A DNA stretch of 19,500 nt from Glandiceps talaboti. Its lineage: Eukaryota; Hemichordata; Enteropneusta; Spengelidae. Shown in pieces: positions 1 to 9,396 of the stretch (position 1 is the first letter of the stretch; every line of letters begins with the position of its first letter). The translations under genes were made by a program, and so were the position numbers. Under the pieces are notes generated by a model, which had not been told where the DNA came from, ran no database searches, and saw only the letters and a list, made by a program, of their open reading frames with translations. The stretch is from assembly GCF_964340395.1 (NCBI RefSeq), contig NC_135559.1, forward strand, positions 6,929,259-6,948,758, in the 5' to 3' direction.

Positions 1-26
1 CTTCGATCAATGTTGCACACACATAT

Positions 27-362
27 TCATATCTGCGTTTCCTGGCCGATACAAGTAAACCCATTGGCACAGGAACAACTACACGTCCTTTGCAATGTTT
101 GGTTGCAATGACAATTGTTAACATGGTTACCATGACAATTATTTACATATCCATTTTGTACATCATGCAGTAGATTTAATCTAGGGTCAATGAACCCTTG
201 TTCACAGCAGTCCAGCCTTCTTCCACAGGTGAGACCGCCACCTAGATTATTGTTCGTATTTCCATTTGTGATTCCGCAAATTGATCCTGTGCTTTGTAAC
301 GTTCCAGAAGCAGAGGAGGGTGGGTGTATGTTCCTACTTCCGTTTATAGTACTGCTGAGGAG
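27..362 (-). CDS. SSPN: Sarcospan-like protein, exon 5 (cysteine-rich cytosolic tail and stop)
   Basis: This exon has 112 codons including the TGA at 29-27, encoding residues 195-305. The acceptor is strong: a long pyrimidine run (ctctccttctttttc) followed by aaaatttcag, joining at phase 0 to exon 4. The tail is rich in Ser, Asn, Gly and Cys. It has 11 cysteines, among them a CC pair, a near-perfect repeat of VNNCHxN (VNNCHGNH then VNNCHCNQ) and a CSCSC cluster near the end. Nothing like this is in the short vertebrate sarcospan tail as I remember it. Membrane-proximal palmitoylation or metal binding by Cys/His are guesses. The frame is also open 19 codons upstream of the acceptor, so the exact exon start rests on the splice site. 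The 3' UTR lies beyond the window. Confidence 0.65.
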   Translation of the reverse strand, partial: LLSSTINGSRNIHPPSSASGTLQSTGSICGITNGNTNNNLGGGLTCGRRLDCCEQGFIDPRLNLLHDVQNGYVNNCHGNHVNNCHCNQTLQRTCSCSCANGFTCIGQETQI

Positions 363-598
363 CTGAAATTTTGAAAAAGAAGGAGAGATTTTCAAGGAAT
401 CATACCATGCACAAGCCAAGTTGAATAAAAAAAAATATGGAGCTATAAAGATTACATAGGATTATTCTTTTGTTTTTGAACAACTTCTGCTAAAGCTCTG
501 CCAGACAACTGTGTGTTTTGCACACCTAACTGGTCCTTTAAACCATGGTAACAGAACGTCATCAAATCTCTACGGCTAAACCAAGATTCTCTACTCAC
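363..598 (-). other. Intron 4 (236 nt)
   Basis: This is the shortest intron, with a GTGAGT donor and a tttcag acceptor. Its length is not a multiple of three. The 5' two thirds are open in frame with exon 4, and the 3' part holds a strong pyrimidine tract. Confidence 0.7.
452..598 (-). CDS. Possible alternative C-terminus by intron 4 retention
   Basis: If the exon 4 donor is not used, the frame continues for 48 codons and stops at a TAA at 454-452. The extension begins VSRESWFSRRDLM and ends KQKNNPM. It is charged and mixed in composition, unlike most random ORFs in this AT-rich window, and would give a total of 242 residues, close to the length I recall for human sarcospan (243). Against it, the donor CAG|GTGAGT is close to ideal, and I see no AATAAA on the minus strand between 451 and 363, so such a transcript would probably carry exon 5 as 3' UTR. 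An open stretch of 48 codons can also arise by chance. Confidence 0.3.
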   Translation of the reverse strand: MSRESWFSRRDLMTFCYHGLKDQLGVQNTQLSGRALAEVVQKQKNNPM

Positions 599-738
599 CT
601 GGGATTCGGTGGGATCCGATGGAAGATGTCTGATAAATATACTGTAGGCGTAGAGGGATAGAAGGAGTCCACTGACTACTGTACTAATACAGAGACTACA
701 CAACACTAGATTGGTAAGAAGCAGACTGTATACATGAC
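599..738 (-). CDS. SSPN: Sarcospan-like protein, exon 4 (TM4)
   Basis: This exon has 140 nt. It enters at phase 1, completing Gly148, after a strong polypyrimidine acceptor (ctttttttattgctag), and ends at phase 0 at a CAG|GTGAGT donor. It encodes residues 148-194: GHVYSLLLTN, a long Leu/Val/Cys/Ser membrane segment (about 150-183), then the cytosolic RHLPSDPTESQ. The segment fits the last membrane helix of a CD20-like or sarcospan-like fold. The reading frame stays open past the donor for 48 more codons to a TAA at 454-452, so the exon could also act as a terminal exon if the intron is retained. Confidence 0.85.
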
Positions 739-1491
739 CTAGCAATAAAAAAAGCATACAACAGACATAGCGATATTAGATTGTTGGTAAACTGCAGTGT
801 TCGACTTTGCAGGTTGTTTTTCACTAAGGTGGCTCGTAAGTGTCAGCGTTAACTTAGAAGAAATCCATACAAAGTACAAAGTTTCAACATTGTCGTCGAC
901 ACCAAAAGTTTCAACCCTTTCAACTAAAAGTGAGCCCCCAACGACCAATCTTTTAGTCTAAGTTGCGAGACGAAAGATTCTTACATCCACAATATCTGTA
1001 TAGAGTAAAGGCGTCAGAAATAACAGTCTTGAATTGTTTCTGCATACTTTGATCACAAATAATCAAACCCACTCTCCAATGTCGACAAAGAGGGTCACAC
1101 TTTTGTTCCCCGTCCTAGGGAAAAGAATTTTAAAAGCTGCCCTAGCTGTATCTGGTGTATTATTTTTTTTCGATCAGACAATCAATAATATATTCACTGA
1201 AAATTATTAAAATATTAATAATCATACGTTGTACATTTGATTAGAGGTCAATTTTTATCCATAAATAGTACAATGTGATGATTTCGGGTGCAGACCGAAA
1301 ACTCAATTTAGATTGTATCATATTACGTGCATAGGTACACAAATACGTTTAACCTCAGATAATTCAATATTGTTCAAAAGGTACAATATTTCAGCAAGTA
1401 AGGCATTTTGTCCAACATTCAAAAAAAGGGAACCAGTCACGTTGCAAGTGTTAGTGTAGCTTAAAGAGTGACGTTTTGCACATCATCTTAC
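739..1491 (-). other. Intron 3 (753 nt)
   Basis: This is the intron between the loop exon and the TM4 exon, with a GTAAGATG donor and a tattgctag acceptor. It is AT-rich and of unique sequence. I see no repeat, RNA gene or convincing ORF in it. Confidence 0.75.
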
Positions 1492-1672
1492 CCGTTATAA
1501 TATGGCAGGATTCGAGCTTTAAGAATATTGCACTACCGCATACACACTGAGTTGGTTCGTCCTGATGGTAACACCCATACTGTTTGATATCTATCCACAT
1601 TGGGTAGGTAAAAATACAAGCACACGAACACACACCAACAGCTAACACTGTGCAACTCAAAAACACTGCAAG
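1492..1672 (-). CDS. SSPN: Sarcospan-like protein, exon 3 (TM3 and cysteine loop)
   Basis: This exon has 181 nt: 60 codons plus the first base of Gly148. It enters at phase 0 after an acceptor of ten T residues followed by atttcag, and leaves at phase 1 at ACGG|GTAAG. Residues 88-108 form TM3, rich in Cys, Val and Leu. Residues 109-147 form a loop with Cys121, Cys130, Cys132 and Cys143 and no N-glycosylation sequon. The spacing C-x8-C-x-C-x10-C, followed at once by IITG and the next membrane segment, follows the pattern I recall for the sarcospan large extracellular loop, which also has a CxC pair and a cysteine just before a VTG. Disulphide pairing within the loop is likely but inferred. Confidence 0.87.
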
Positions 1673-2248
1673 CTGAAATAAAAAAAAAACGAAATATTTC
1701 TTATATCAAACTCTGTTTTGGAATTTTTTGGGTCATTTGTTGATAAGCGACACCTAAATCAAACGATACATTTTTTTGGAAAGAGAAAACAAAATTACAG
1801 ATATACATGATAGCCGAGAAAACATGCCATAGTCAAAAATGTCTTCATTAGGGTGGTATTTGACGGTTAACTTTCACGCTCGGGGATCACTTGATTGCTT
1901 TGGTCCCTATTGGTAATACATTCAAAACGCCGTTTACATGTCTACTACTACTCATTTGAAACAGTTATCTAGCCTATATTTCTATATTTTTAACTCGCCG
2001 AAAATCAGTCTCCACAACAAACAGCTGAACTTTGAAAGTTAATGAATTGCACATCAAAAGGGCCAAACAAAATTTACACAAATCGTGCTATTGCAGATAT
2101 AAGCCGCATCTGACAACTTTCAATTTGACTGCGCCCGCCCAGTTAAAACGCAACACTGCAACGATATTTGATTGACAATCGGTATATTAAAGTTGCGTCG
2201 TTTCATCGACTACGGGTCTGGAGTCTGGGCGCCCAAACACATGACCAG

Positions 2249-2258
2249 GTCACGTGAC
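2249..2258. promoter_or_regulatory. GTCACGTGAC palindrome (CLEAR/E-box type site)
   Basis: This perfect 10-bp palindrome matches the CLEAR element bound by TFEB/TFE3-type bHLH-zip factors and also the USF E-box. It sits in a locally GC-richer patch of intron 2, about 580 bp upstream of exon 3 in transcript direction. Its function is inferred from motif identity alone. Confidence 0.3.
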
Positions 2259-2514
2259 GTGTTAATTAAAAAGAGAAAGTATATCATTTGTTACAGCAAA
2301 TAAAGCTTTGCCACTCACAATCCCAACCACTGTGTCAACAAGAAACCACCAACACATATCGTACGTTTTGTCTTTATTGTTCAAAGACTGTTTATATTTC
2401 CGTTGAGTCTATTTTTTTCTTTTGTAGTCATGTTGTATGTGTTCCGTTCCTCAGGGGTTGTTCTACAAGCTAAGGTCAGACTGTGTAAGTCTTGAGTGAT
2501 CCATGCACACCGAA

Positions 2515-2529
2515 TTGGCACGGTGCCAA
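2515..2529. promoter_or_regulatory. NFI dyad TTGGC-N5-GCCAA
   Basis: This is an exact match to the full nuclear factor I palindrome, TTGGC then ACGGT then GCCAA. It also forms a 7-bp inverted repeat around a single central base. It lies 257 bp from the GTCACGTGAC site in the same intron. Confidence 0.35.
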
Positions 2530-2900
2530 CATAAGCTAATTATCATCAGGAATGATTGAAATGAGTGACAGTATCAATTCTATGTTACTATTACTGACAT
2601 GGCGGCTACCATACGGTTTATTGACAGACCTCGGAATAACCCAGAAGACCAGACACGTTTTGCTGTTTCTGTGGCTCCACTGCACTAATTGGTTATTACA
2701 ATGTGGCTGGTACCGTTATGATCAAGACGACAGTTGCAACACAAACACTACGTCTTACAAAAATTAAATCACGGCTCCAATTGAAATTAAGATCAAAATT
2801 ACTTCTACTAAAATAACATGCAACATATCACAAGAGGGTATCATTGAAAAGATATAGTGATGACAAATATAACTGTGAGTTGAAGGTTAAAATGGTTCAT

Positions 2901-2904
<4 letters not shown>

Positions 2905-2962
<58 letters not shown>

Positions 2963-2977
2963 GGCAGGCAGGCAGGC

Positions 2978-3054
<77 letters not shown>

Positions 3055-3151
3055 GGTTGATAGACAGATTGATAGAGCGAGCGAGACAGATACGTGTATA
3101 CAATAGGACAGACATGCGGACAGACACGGTCACACAGGAACAAGAAATAGC

Positions 3152-3183
<32 letters not shown>

Positions 3184-3190
3184 CAGACAG

Positions 3191-3224
<34 letters not shown>

Positions 3225-3335
3225 AGACAGACAGACAGTCAATTAATTAGTCAGTCAGTCAGTCAATCAGTCAGTCAGTCAGTTAGTCAGTCAGAGACGA
3301 GGAGAGACAGACGGATAGACAGAGATGGTGAATAA
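2905..3335. repeat. Compound tetranucleotide array, CAGA to GTCA
   Basis: CAGA units run from 2905 to 3055 with a short GGCA island at 2962-2977. A degenerate spacer (3056-3150) follows, then a second CAGA block at about 3151-3236 containing a GACG run, then GTCA units at 3237-3296 and a decayed tail. The long Thr-Asp-Arg-Gln and Ser-Val-Cys-Leu ORFs over this block are products of the repeat, not genes. Confidence 0.95.
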
Positions 3336-4354
3336 CAGGAGAGACAAACAGAAACCGACATCGATGAAGCGTTCAGACAAACAGAAACATTTCTTTCTGA
3401 CTAAAAATGTCACCAAAGAATATATGGGCCGCATTTTAGAATGTTCTCCACATAGCATGCAGGTATCCACATAAAGTTTAGTATGTACCAAGAAATAAAC
3501 ACGAATTAGATCATAGAAGAAGAATGACAACACCACTCATACAAAAAAAAAAACATTTCAATAAAAACTTTGTTACTGTAACAGTGGCTACATATGCACA
3601 ATATTAACATGGTTTCTTTAACGGCGTTGAGATGATTAATTTCTTAGTTAGAGGCTCAATTCGATATCGTTATAAGCAACCGCCTTCATTCTCGGCCGTC
3701 TACTTGTCATTGCAATTAACTTAGCGCATTAGAAAGGACGAGTCTACATTAAGGTCTAACTGCAACAAAGTCCACTTCGGGGCAACCCTACGTATCTTAC
3801 ATCAATTTTAACACCAACACGGCAGTGTGCTGGAATGTCAACAATGAGACGGGCTCTTTAAGAAAAATAATACCCAAGAACTTATAGACCCGTTATTAAT
3901 TGTGTAAAAATGTAGGCGGCGTCTTTCACACTAAAAGAAATTTGTCAAAATGTAGCGACGAATACTTGTTTGTATGTAAAGTCTGCACCTTCATTTTTCC
4001 TTGTTACTTTCCCCATTCCCAAAACAGCTGCAAATTTGATAAACTTTGTGTGTTTTAAGGACATGGAATGCAAACACGAATAGTCTGGAAATGATTTGCA
4101 ATAAGCTTATGTCAAAACATTCGACAAAGTCTATTTACATACTAAAATGAATTGGTTCAATTTATGACACAGTAAATGCCCGGATGAGCAGACGAAATAT
4201 TGCATACACTGTACAGGTTTGAATTTTAATATTTGATATCTAACACGAAATTGCCAAATAGAAGCATAGACAGTTGAGAAGAAAAAAGTTAGAACTTTTG
4301 TTGCTACGGCAGTGACCGTCCGTCGCTAGTTTCTCCTGTCCTGGTGTTAGGCAA

Positions 4355-4362
4355 TGACGTCA
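4355..4362. promoter_or_regulatory. CRE palindrome TGACGTCA
   Basis: This is an exact 8-bp CREB/ATF site in intron 2, just 3' (on the minus strand) of the unidentified 105-codon ORF. A single 8-mer is weak evidence in a window of this size. Confidence 0.2.
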
Positions 4363-4385
4363 CTGCTTTCACTCAATTTATGGTT

Positions 4386-4703
4386 TCAATTAGCTGATGC
4401 ATAGCATTCTACTAAATCTTTATGACAAGGATTGAGTAGTTGGTGTTTGCATTTTACTGGAAATCTACTCATTCTGTCTTCCTTTTTTGGAATTTCCTTA
4501 ATATCCAAGGACGATAGAAAGATTTGAAAGGTAGAGTACCAATGTACAAGTATTAATCTGCGCATACAAGCAAGGAACGTTCTCTGGGGATGAATTCCAC
4601 TCTTTTTACAGGTTGTTTTCAATTGTCCGGTCTCCACCCTATAGGAATCATTGTACCCCTTCTCTTCGTACTTTGCCCTTACTGCAAGCTCATAATTTTG
4701 CAT
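4386..4703 (-). CDS. Unidentified 105-codon ORF inside intron 2
   Basis: This ORF has a true ATG at 4703-4701 and a TGA stop at the low-coordinate end. The product is mixed and charged (for example NYELAVRAKYEEKGYNDSYR near the start) with four cysteines and no repeats, signal peptide or membrane segment. I do not recognise the sequence. It lies on the same strand as the host gene, and its flanks show no clear promoter or poly(A) signal. It could be a small nested gene, a decayed gene or transposon fragment, or chance: in AT-rich sequence of this length about one or two ORFs of this size are expected. Confidence 0.15.
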   Translation of the reverse strand: MQNYELAVRAKYEEKGYNDSYRVETGQLKTTCKKSGIHPQRTFLACMRRLILVHWYSTFQIFLSSLDIKEIPKKEDRMSRFPVKCKHQLLNPCHKDLVECYASAN

Positions 4704-5649
4704 CTACTCGACGGGTTACGACCATATAATTCTTAACAGAGATACTTATAATCTTAGCAAGTAAACTTAGCCGATTCAATCATAGATAATGCTTTTAATG
4801 AGACGGGTTTATATATAACAAATACACCTGTCTAACCTAGCATCCCATGACACAGTGCAAATATTGTAAAACAATCCAGAACTGTTAGCTATCAACATTG
4901 CAACCACCGCCAGTGCGTCCTATTTTCAAATTCACGCCAGGACGAATTCATACATAAAATATTATGGTTTTGCTGAATCAATTTTGAAAAATGAATAAGT
5001 TTATAAAAAAAATAGTCGAATTGGAAAAGAAAAATGAAACCATCGTCTACGATAAATAAGTAAAAAAAAAACGGCTATGTTAAAGCGTTAAAGTGTGCTA
5101 CATACGGGACTTATACAAACGCAAATACTTGAATCTCCTGTGCATGTACTATCACCTAAACACAATACACACACGAGAATGGCTCACACACACATAACAA
5201 CTCAACACGATAAAAGAGAGAAAAGTAGACCTCGGCATAAAAACTTGGCCATTTGAGTGTATTTTATTGTCTGAGGCACACTTTCGATCACACGCCTGTG
5301 TATATGAAAGGAAACTGACGAACAGAAACCATAAAATATAGATTTACATGTGTGTAATAGTATACAGGACGAAAACAAACTATGATATATCAATGAATTT
5401 CATTATGGAAACTGATATTTGAAATATGGCGACAATATCAATATGTCTGTAGTACTTGGGTATATGTAGAAAAATAACTGTACTGTCAGACTAGTTTCGC
5501 ATGTCAGTGGGCTTTGACGAGACGTGTAATCATTTCATGTGACAACTTGTTATCTTTCAGAGGTCAATTTGACTGTATAGCATTAGTCATCATAGTCAAT
5601 CTGTTTATCTTCCTTGATGACAATGAAAAAAGTAGAAAACATTAACAAA

Positions 5650-5731
5650 CGCACACACACACACAGACACAAATATATATATACATTGTATATATATATA
5701 TATATATAATGTATATATGTATATATATATA
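5650..5731. repeat. CA run and AT-rich dinucleotide repeat
   Basis: A short CA repeat (5651-5664) is followed by a TA repeat (about 5671-5731) broken by two near-symmetric interruptions (tacattgta and taatgta), so the block can fold back on itself. Confidence 0.9.
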
Positions 5732-5804
5732 GTAAATAGTATCAAACTCGTAGAATAGAGTGCTCGATGCTAAGCACCAACTTACTTTGATTATATATGT
5801 ATAT

Positions 5805-6016
5805 ATATGTGGGTGTGTATGTATGTATGTATGTATGTATGTATGTATGTATGTATGTATGTATGTGTGTGTGTCACACTGTGTGTATGTATGTATGTAT
5901 GTATGTATGTATGCATGCATGTATGTATGTATGTATGTATGTATGTATGTATGTATGTATGTATGTATGTATGTATGTATGTATGTATGTATGTATGTAT
6001 GCATGTATGTATGTAG
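5805..6016. repeat. TATG tetranucleotide array
   Basis: About 50 TATG units are interrupted by a GTGTGTGTCACACTGTGTG segment near 5865-5886 and by occasional TGCA variants. ORFs in four frames across it are repeat artefacts (Met-Tyr-Val-Cys and His-Thr-Tyr-Ile repeats). Confidence 0.95.
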
Positions 6017-6608
6017 CTTAAAGTGGTCGTATAGATGACAAAATGGTATTTATCATTTTAGATTTAATTCATTTCCTACTTGAAAAAATGTGTAACAGCA
6101 TCAACCAAGTTTACGTTTGTAAATTTAGTTAAGATTGCAAAAGGCAAAAAAATTTTATTGTGCGCTCAAATAAAAAAAAAACATATCACAAATTGTTTTG
6201 TGTGCAATTTATTTAGTTACAAACAAATACGGTCTTGGAAAAATCATACGGAGTGAAAAATCACTTGGCTACGATTCTTCAAGGAACCTTCACGATTCAT
6301 CCTTTTCTGAGTTGTGAGTAGCTTTATTCGACAGTCGTCTAGTTCTTATTGCTATTCCTGTTGATGTTCTCTACGGTCACTATAACACGTATACGAAACT
6401 AAACTATATTCGACAATAAAAAGATCGTTTGAAGGGATTTCAACAACTCTGATTTCCAGGGAACCCCCCCCCCACCCTCACAGGCGCATTCTACATGTTA
6501 AATGCATACAGTCCAATTAGGATGGCAACCTGGTTTGTTACCAAATCCTTGTAAAATATATAGTAACTGGAATGGTATGTATATGGAGTACAACTAAAAG
6601 TTACTTAC

Positions 6609-6680
6609 CCTAACGTTACGTATCAGACCACGTGTTTTTGTCTTCGTTGAAAGCATTGCAAACCTGCCACAAACCATAAC
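6609..6680 (-). CDS. SSPN: Sarcospan-like protein, exon 2 (rest of TM2 and cytosolic loop)
   Basis: This is a 24-codon exon (72 nt, phase 0 at both ends) encoding residues 64-87, VMVCGRFAML followed by a basic Ser/Thr/Lys/Arg loop. It is too short to stand out as an ORF. I found it because exon 1 stops in the middle of TM2 and exon 3 begins in TM3. The acceptor is a pyrimidine-rich run ending cttgcag, and the donor is AGG|GTAAGTAA, close to consensus. Joining it to exon 1 completes TM2, and its Lys/Arg loop fits the cytosolic side between TM2 and TM3. Because the exon is symmetric, skipping it keeps the frame and would join Val63 to Leu88. The transcript has a CU repeat of about 137 nt ending roughly 90 nt upstream of the acceptor. 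Confidence 0.82.
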
Positions 6681-6766
6681 CTGCAAGAAAGTGCAAAAGA
6701 CATCACATTTATAAGCAGGGTGGCCAAACATGACATACGTCAGCTAAAGTGGCACAAACTGAGTTT

Positions 6767-6909
<143 letters not shown>

Positions 6910-7760
6910 GTTAACTAATCTTCATCACATGTACAAATCTTTGTGAATGTTGGGATGGTCTGATGCTGAGCTAAAATGAAATTTATATAACCATCAAACA
7001 CCTACTAAACTTTCGTACCAAAGTGTTACTGTTGGTTTAGCGTAAGATTTCAGCTGAACAGAACGACGATTAATTTCACGTCAACTGGCCTACATTGTAA
7101 AAGCCAATGGTTGTCTTTCTATGATTACAGAAGCTTCACATTTGGTAAAATTTTGGATAAAATGTACAGCAATCTGTTATCAATGATATATAACAGCCAT
7201 ACTAACTCTGAGTTCAGTAAGTGATGACATCACGTGTCATGTATCCTACTTGTCAAGGGTATCTCCTTCAAAACTAATCACTTTGAAAACAAATACGGTG
7301 TGAAAAGACATAAACATAGACATATCGTAGATAAGTCAGATCACATGACTTCGCTAGACGGGCACACCATATTTTATCAACATTTATGTTTATGTACGTT
7401 TTACTCTGAGTCTTACGTGCACAGGTCGCCGGATATGAGTTTTGGTAGGTGTGCGTTTTCGGTGTAGTAGGTCGATTATTATTAAAGATGATAATACAGC
7501 TTACATCAATTAGCTAGTCGAACAAGTGTTTGTTGTCATCCGGTTGAATTAATATCTTGATTTAAACAATTTTTTTTTACTGAAATCCCCAGATAAAATT
7601 TCATTATCAACCTTTACTATTATTCTGACGTTTACATTTTCTCTAGCTACTTCATCTCTGTCATTCATTTGATAAAGTTTGAAGTGAAGTGTGAACCACT
7701 ATTATGTTAATAAGTGAAATGATTAATTAGGTGGAATTCTGGAAGTTGGGAGGTGGGCAA

Positions 7761-8079
7761 ATGGATGGATGGATGGATGGATGGATGGATGGATGGATGG
7801 ATGGATGTCTGCATGGATGGATGGATGGATGGATGGATGGATGGATGGATGGATGAATGAATGAATGAATGGATGGATCGATGGATGGATGGATGGATGG
7901 ATCGATGGATGGATGGATGGGATAGTAAGTGGGGGTGGGTGGATGGATGGATGGATGGATGGATGGAAGGAAGATTGAGTGTATGGATGGATGTATGGAT
8001 GGATGAATGAATGAATGAATGAATGAATGAATGAATGGATGGATGGATGGATGGATGGATGGATAGGTGGATGGGTGGA
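7761..8079. repeat. GGAT/GAAT tetranucleotide array
   Basis: GGAT units dominate, with blocks of GAAT near 7855-7870 and 8003-8036, single TCGA-type variants, and two non-repeat interruptions (about 7806-7812 and 7919-7940). The overlapping Ile-His-Pro-Ser ORFs on the minus strand are translations of the repeat. Confidence 0.95.
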
Positions 8080-8456
8080 CAGGTTGGAACAGTTGGTGTA
8101 TATTTGAGTAGTTGACTGTAGGTCTGAATATATATATACGTACGACAATAGTTTGAATCTTTGCATGTACATTGAAACATGTTCGTTACCATCACCTGGG
8201 AAATGCCAACAGATATATATGCCTATTCCTGTCAACAAATCCCCCGCCACGTAAATGTGATCATGACAAGGTACTTCACAATGTGTGTTTTCTTAGCTAA
8301 ATAATGTACATGGTCTGTGTTCGTCATCGTTCACTACCCATGGCGTCAGTAGATGTCTATATACTAGTAGTCACCCACACACTCCCTGGACTGTTGATGG
8401 ACATGCATGGCTTGTGTCGTTCTTTCATTGCAAATCTACCATGGCATTTACTGATA

Positions 8457-8543
8457 AACAACAACAACAGCCAAAACAACAACAACAAAACATCAGCAGT
8501 AGCAACAACAACAGCAACATCAATACTAACATCAACAACATCC
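8457..8543. repeat. Degenerate CAA-rich trinucleotide tract
   Basis: This is a run of CAA and CAN triplets with interruptions. It makes the Asn/Thr-rich part of a plus-strand ORF that I regard as non-coding. Confidence 0.75.
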
Positions 8544-9140
8544 CCGAGACTTTTTGAAGGACGATTACCGCCGCCATGCTAATTGGTTATGTGGACATCC
8601 GACTATGGCTATTCATAGAAACGGGTGCCTAAAAACCACCACTTTAAGAAACATTCATTCGGTAATGGCGTGTTCTAAAATGAGCGTCAGATTGCAAATA
8701 CCGCGGCGATTTCTGTAAACAGTTTTTAATTGACGATAATGACATTCTAGTTAAGGCACTACGATTAGAGTATTCTGAATGACATACAAAAAATGAAACT
8801 ATCGAATAATGAGTTAGTTAGAGCCGAGGAGACTGACATTCAGATCCACAGAATGTCTTCGCATTGAAATCGTACTTCATCGTGTTAAATTGTATACTTC
8901 TTCTTGACGTACAATGATTGGTAAACAACCACACACTATCTAATCTATGGCTGAGTGGCCACCATTATACAAACCGTACGTTGCACTATTTAGAACTCGT
9001 TACACCTGTTGGCGCCTAAGAAAACCAAATTTTGGCGTCTACAAGTCGTGACACGGTTCTTTTAATTTGTAGCGTGGAGACTATTTGTCGTGCAGACACG
9101 GTGATTCCATTTTCACAACTACCAATTTCTTAGATGTAAC

Positions 9141-9396
9141 GTATTTATCAATAGTTTAACAGCCGCAGACGACAGGCGGCCATTTCCCGCTAAAAATTGG
9201 TGTATTTGTGTTTGAAAATAATCAGAGAAGGTGTTTGGGTCCCACGATAAATAACGTATATCGGCCATTTCTGTGTACTGTATTTGTCAATACTTTAGGA
9301 GACGCAGACGACAGGCGGCTATTTCCCGCTATGTTTTAGTACAAAACATCCAGAGAAAGTGTTTTTGTCCCACGACAAGAAATAAACGTAAAACGG
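9141..9396. repeat. Diverged tandem duplication, about 125 bp per copy
   Basis: Copy 1 is about 9141-9264 and copy 2 about 9280-9396. Shared landmarks, in the same order, are gtattt-tcaata, gcagacgacaggcggc, atttcccgct, cagagaa-gtgttt, gtcccacga and a cgta-a-cgg end. The offset is 139 in the left half and 128 in the right half, so copy 2 lacks about 11 bp. Each copy carries TTTCCCGC, which matches the E2F consensus. Confidence 0.85.

Larger units (their letters stand above)
1673..6608 (-). other. Intron 2 (4936 nt)
   Basis: The donor is GTAAGTAA and the acceptor is atttcag. Its contents, by window position, are: a GC-richer patch with factor-site palindromes near 2130-2530; a CAGA/GTCA array at 2905-3335; AT-rich unique sequence at 3336-4320; a CRE palindrome at 4355; an unidentified minus-strand ORF at 4386-4703; AT-rich unique sequence at 4704-5640 in which I see nothing definite; a CA, AT and TATG array at 5650-6016; and unique sequence with a short C run (6467-6474) up to the exon 2 donor. 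Confidence 0.75.

Noticed and set aside
2841-3335. Long ORFs of Thr-Asp-Arg-Gln and Ser-Val-Cys-Leu repeats
   Set aside because: They are direct translations of the CAGA array, open in several frames at once.
5642-6038. Tyr/His/Cys-rich repeat ORFs
   Set aside because: They are translations of the TATG array in several frames.
7707-8250. Ser-Ile-His-Pro repeat ORFs of 162 and 175 codons
   Set aside because: They are translations of the GGAT array in two minus-strand frames, with no independent coding evidence.
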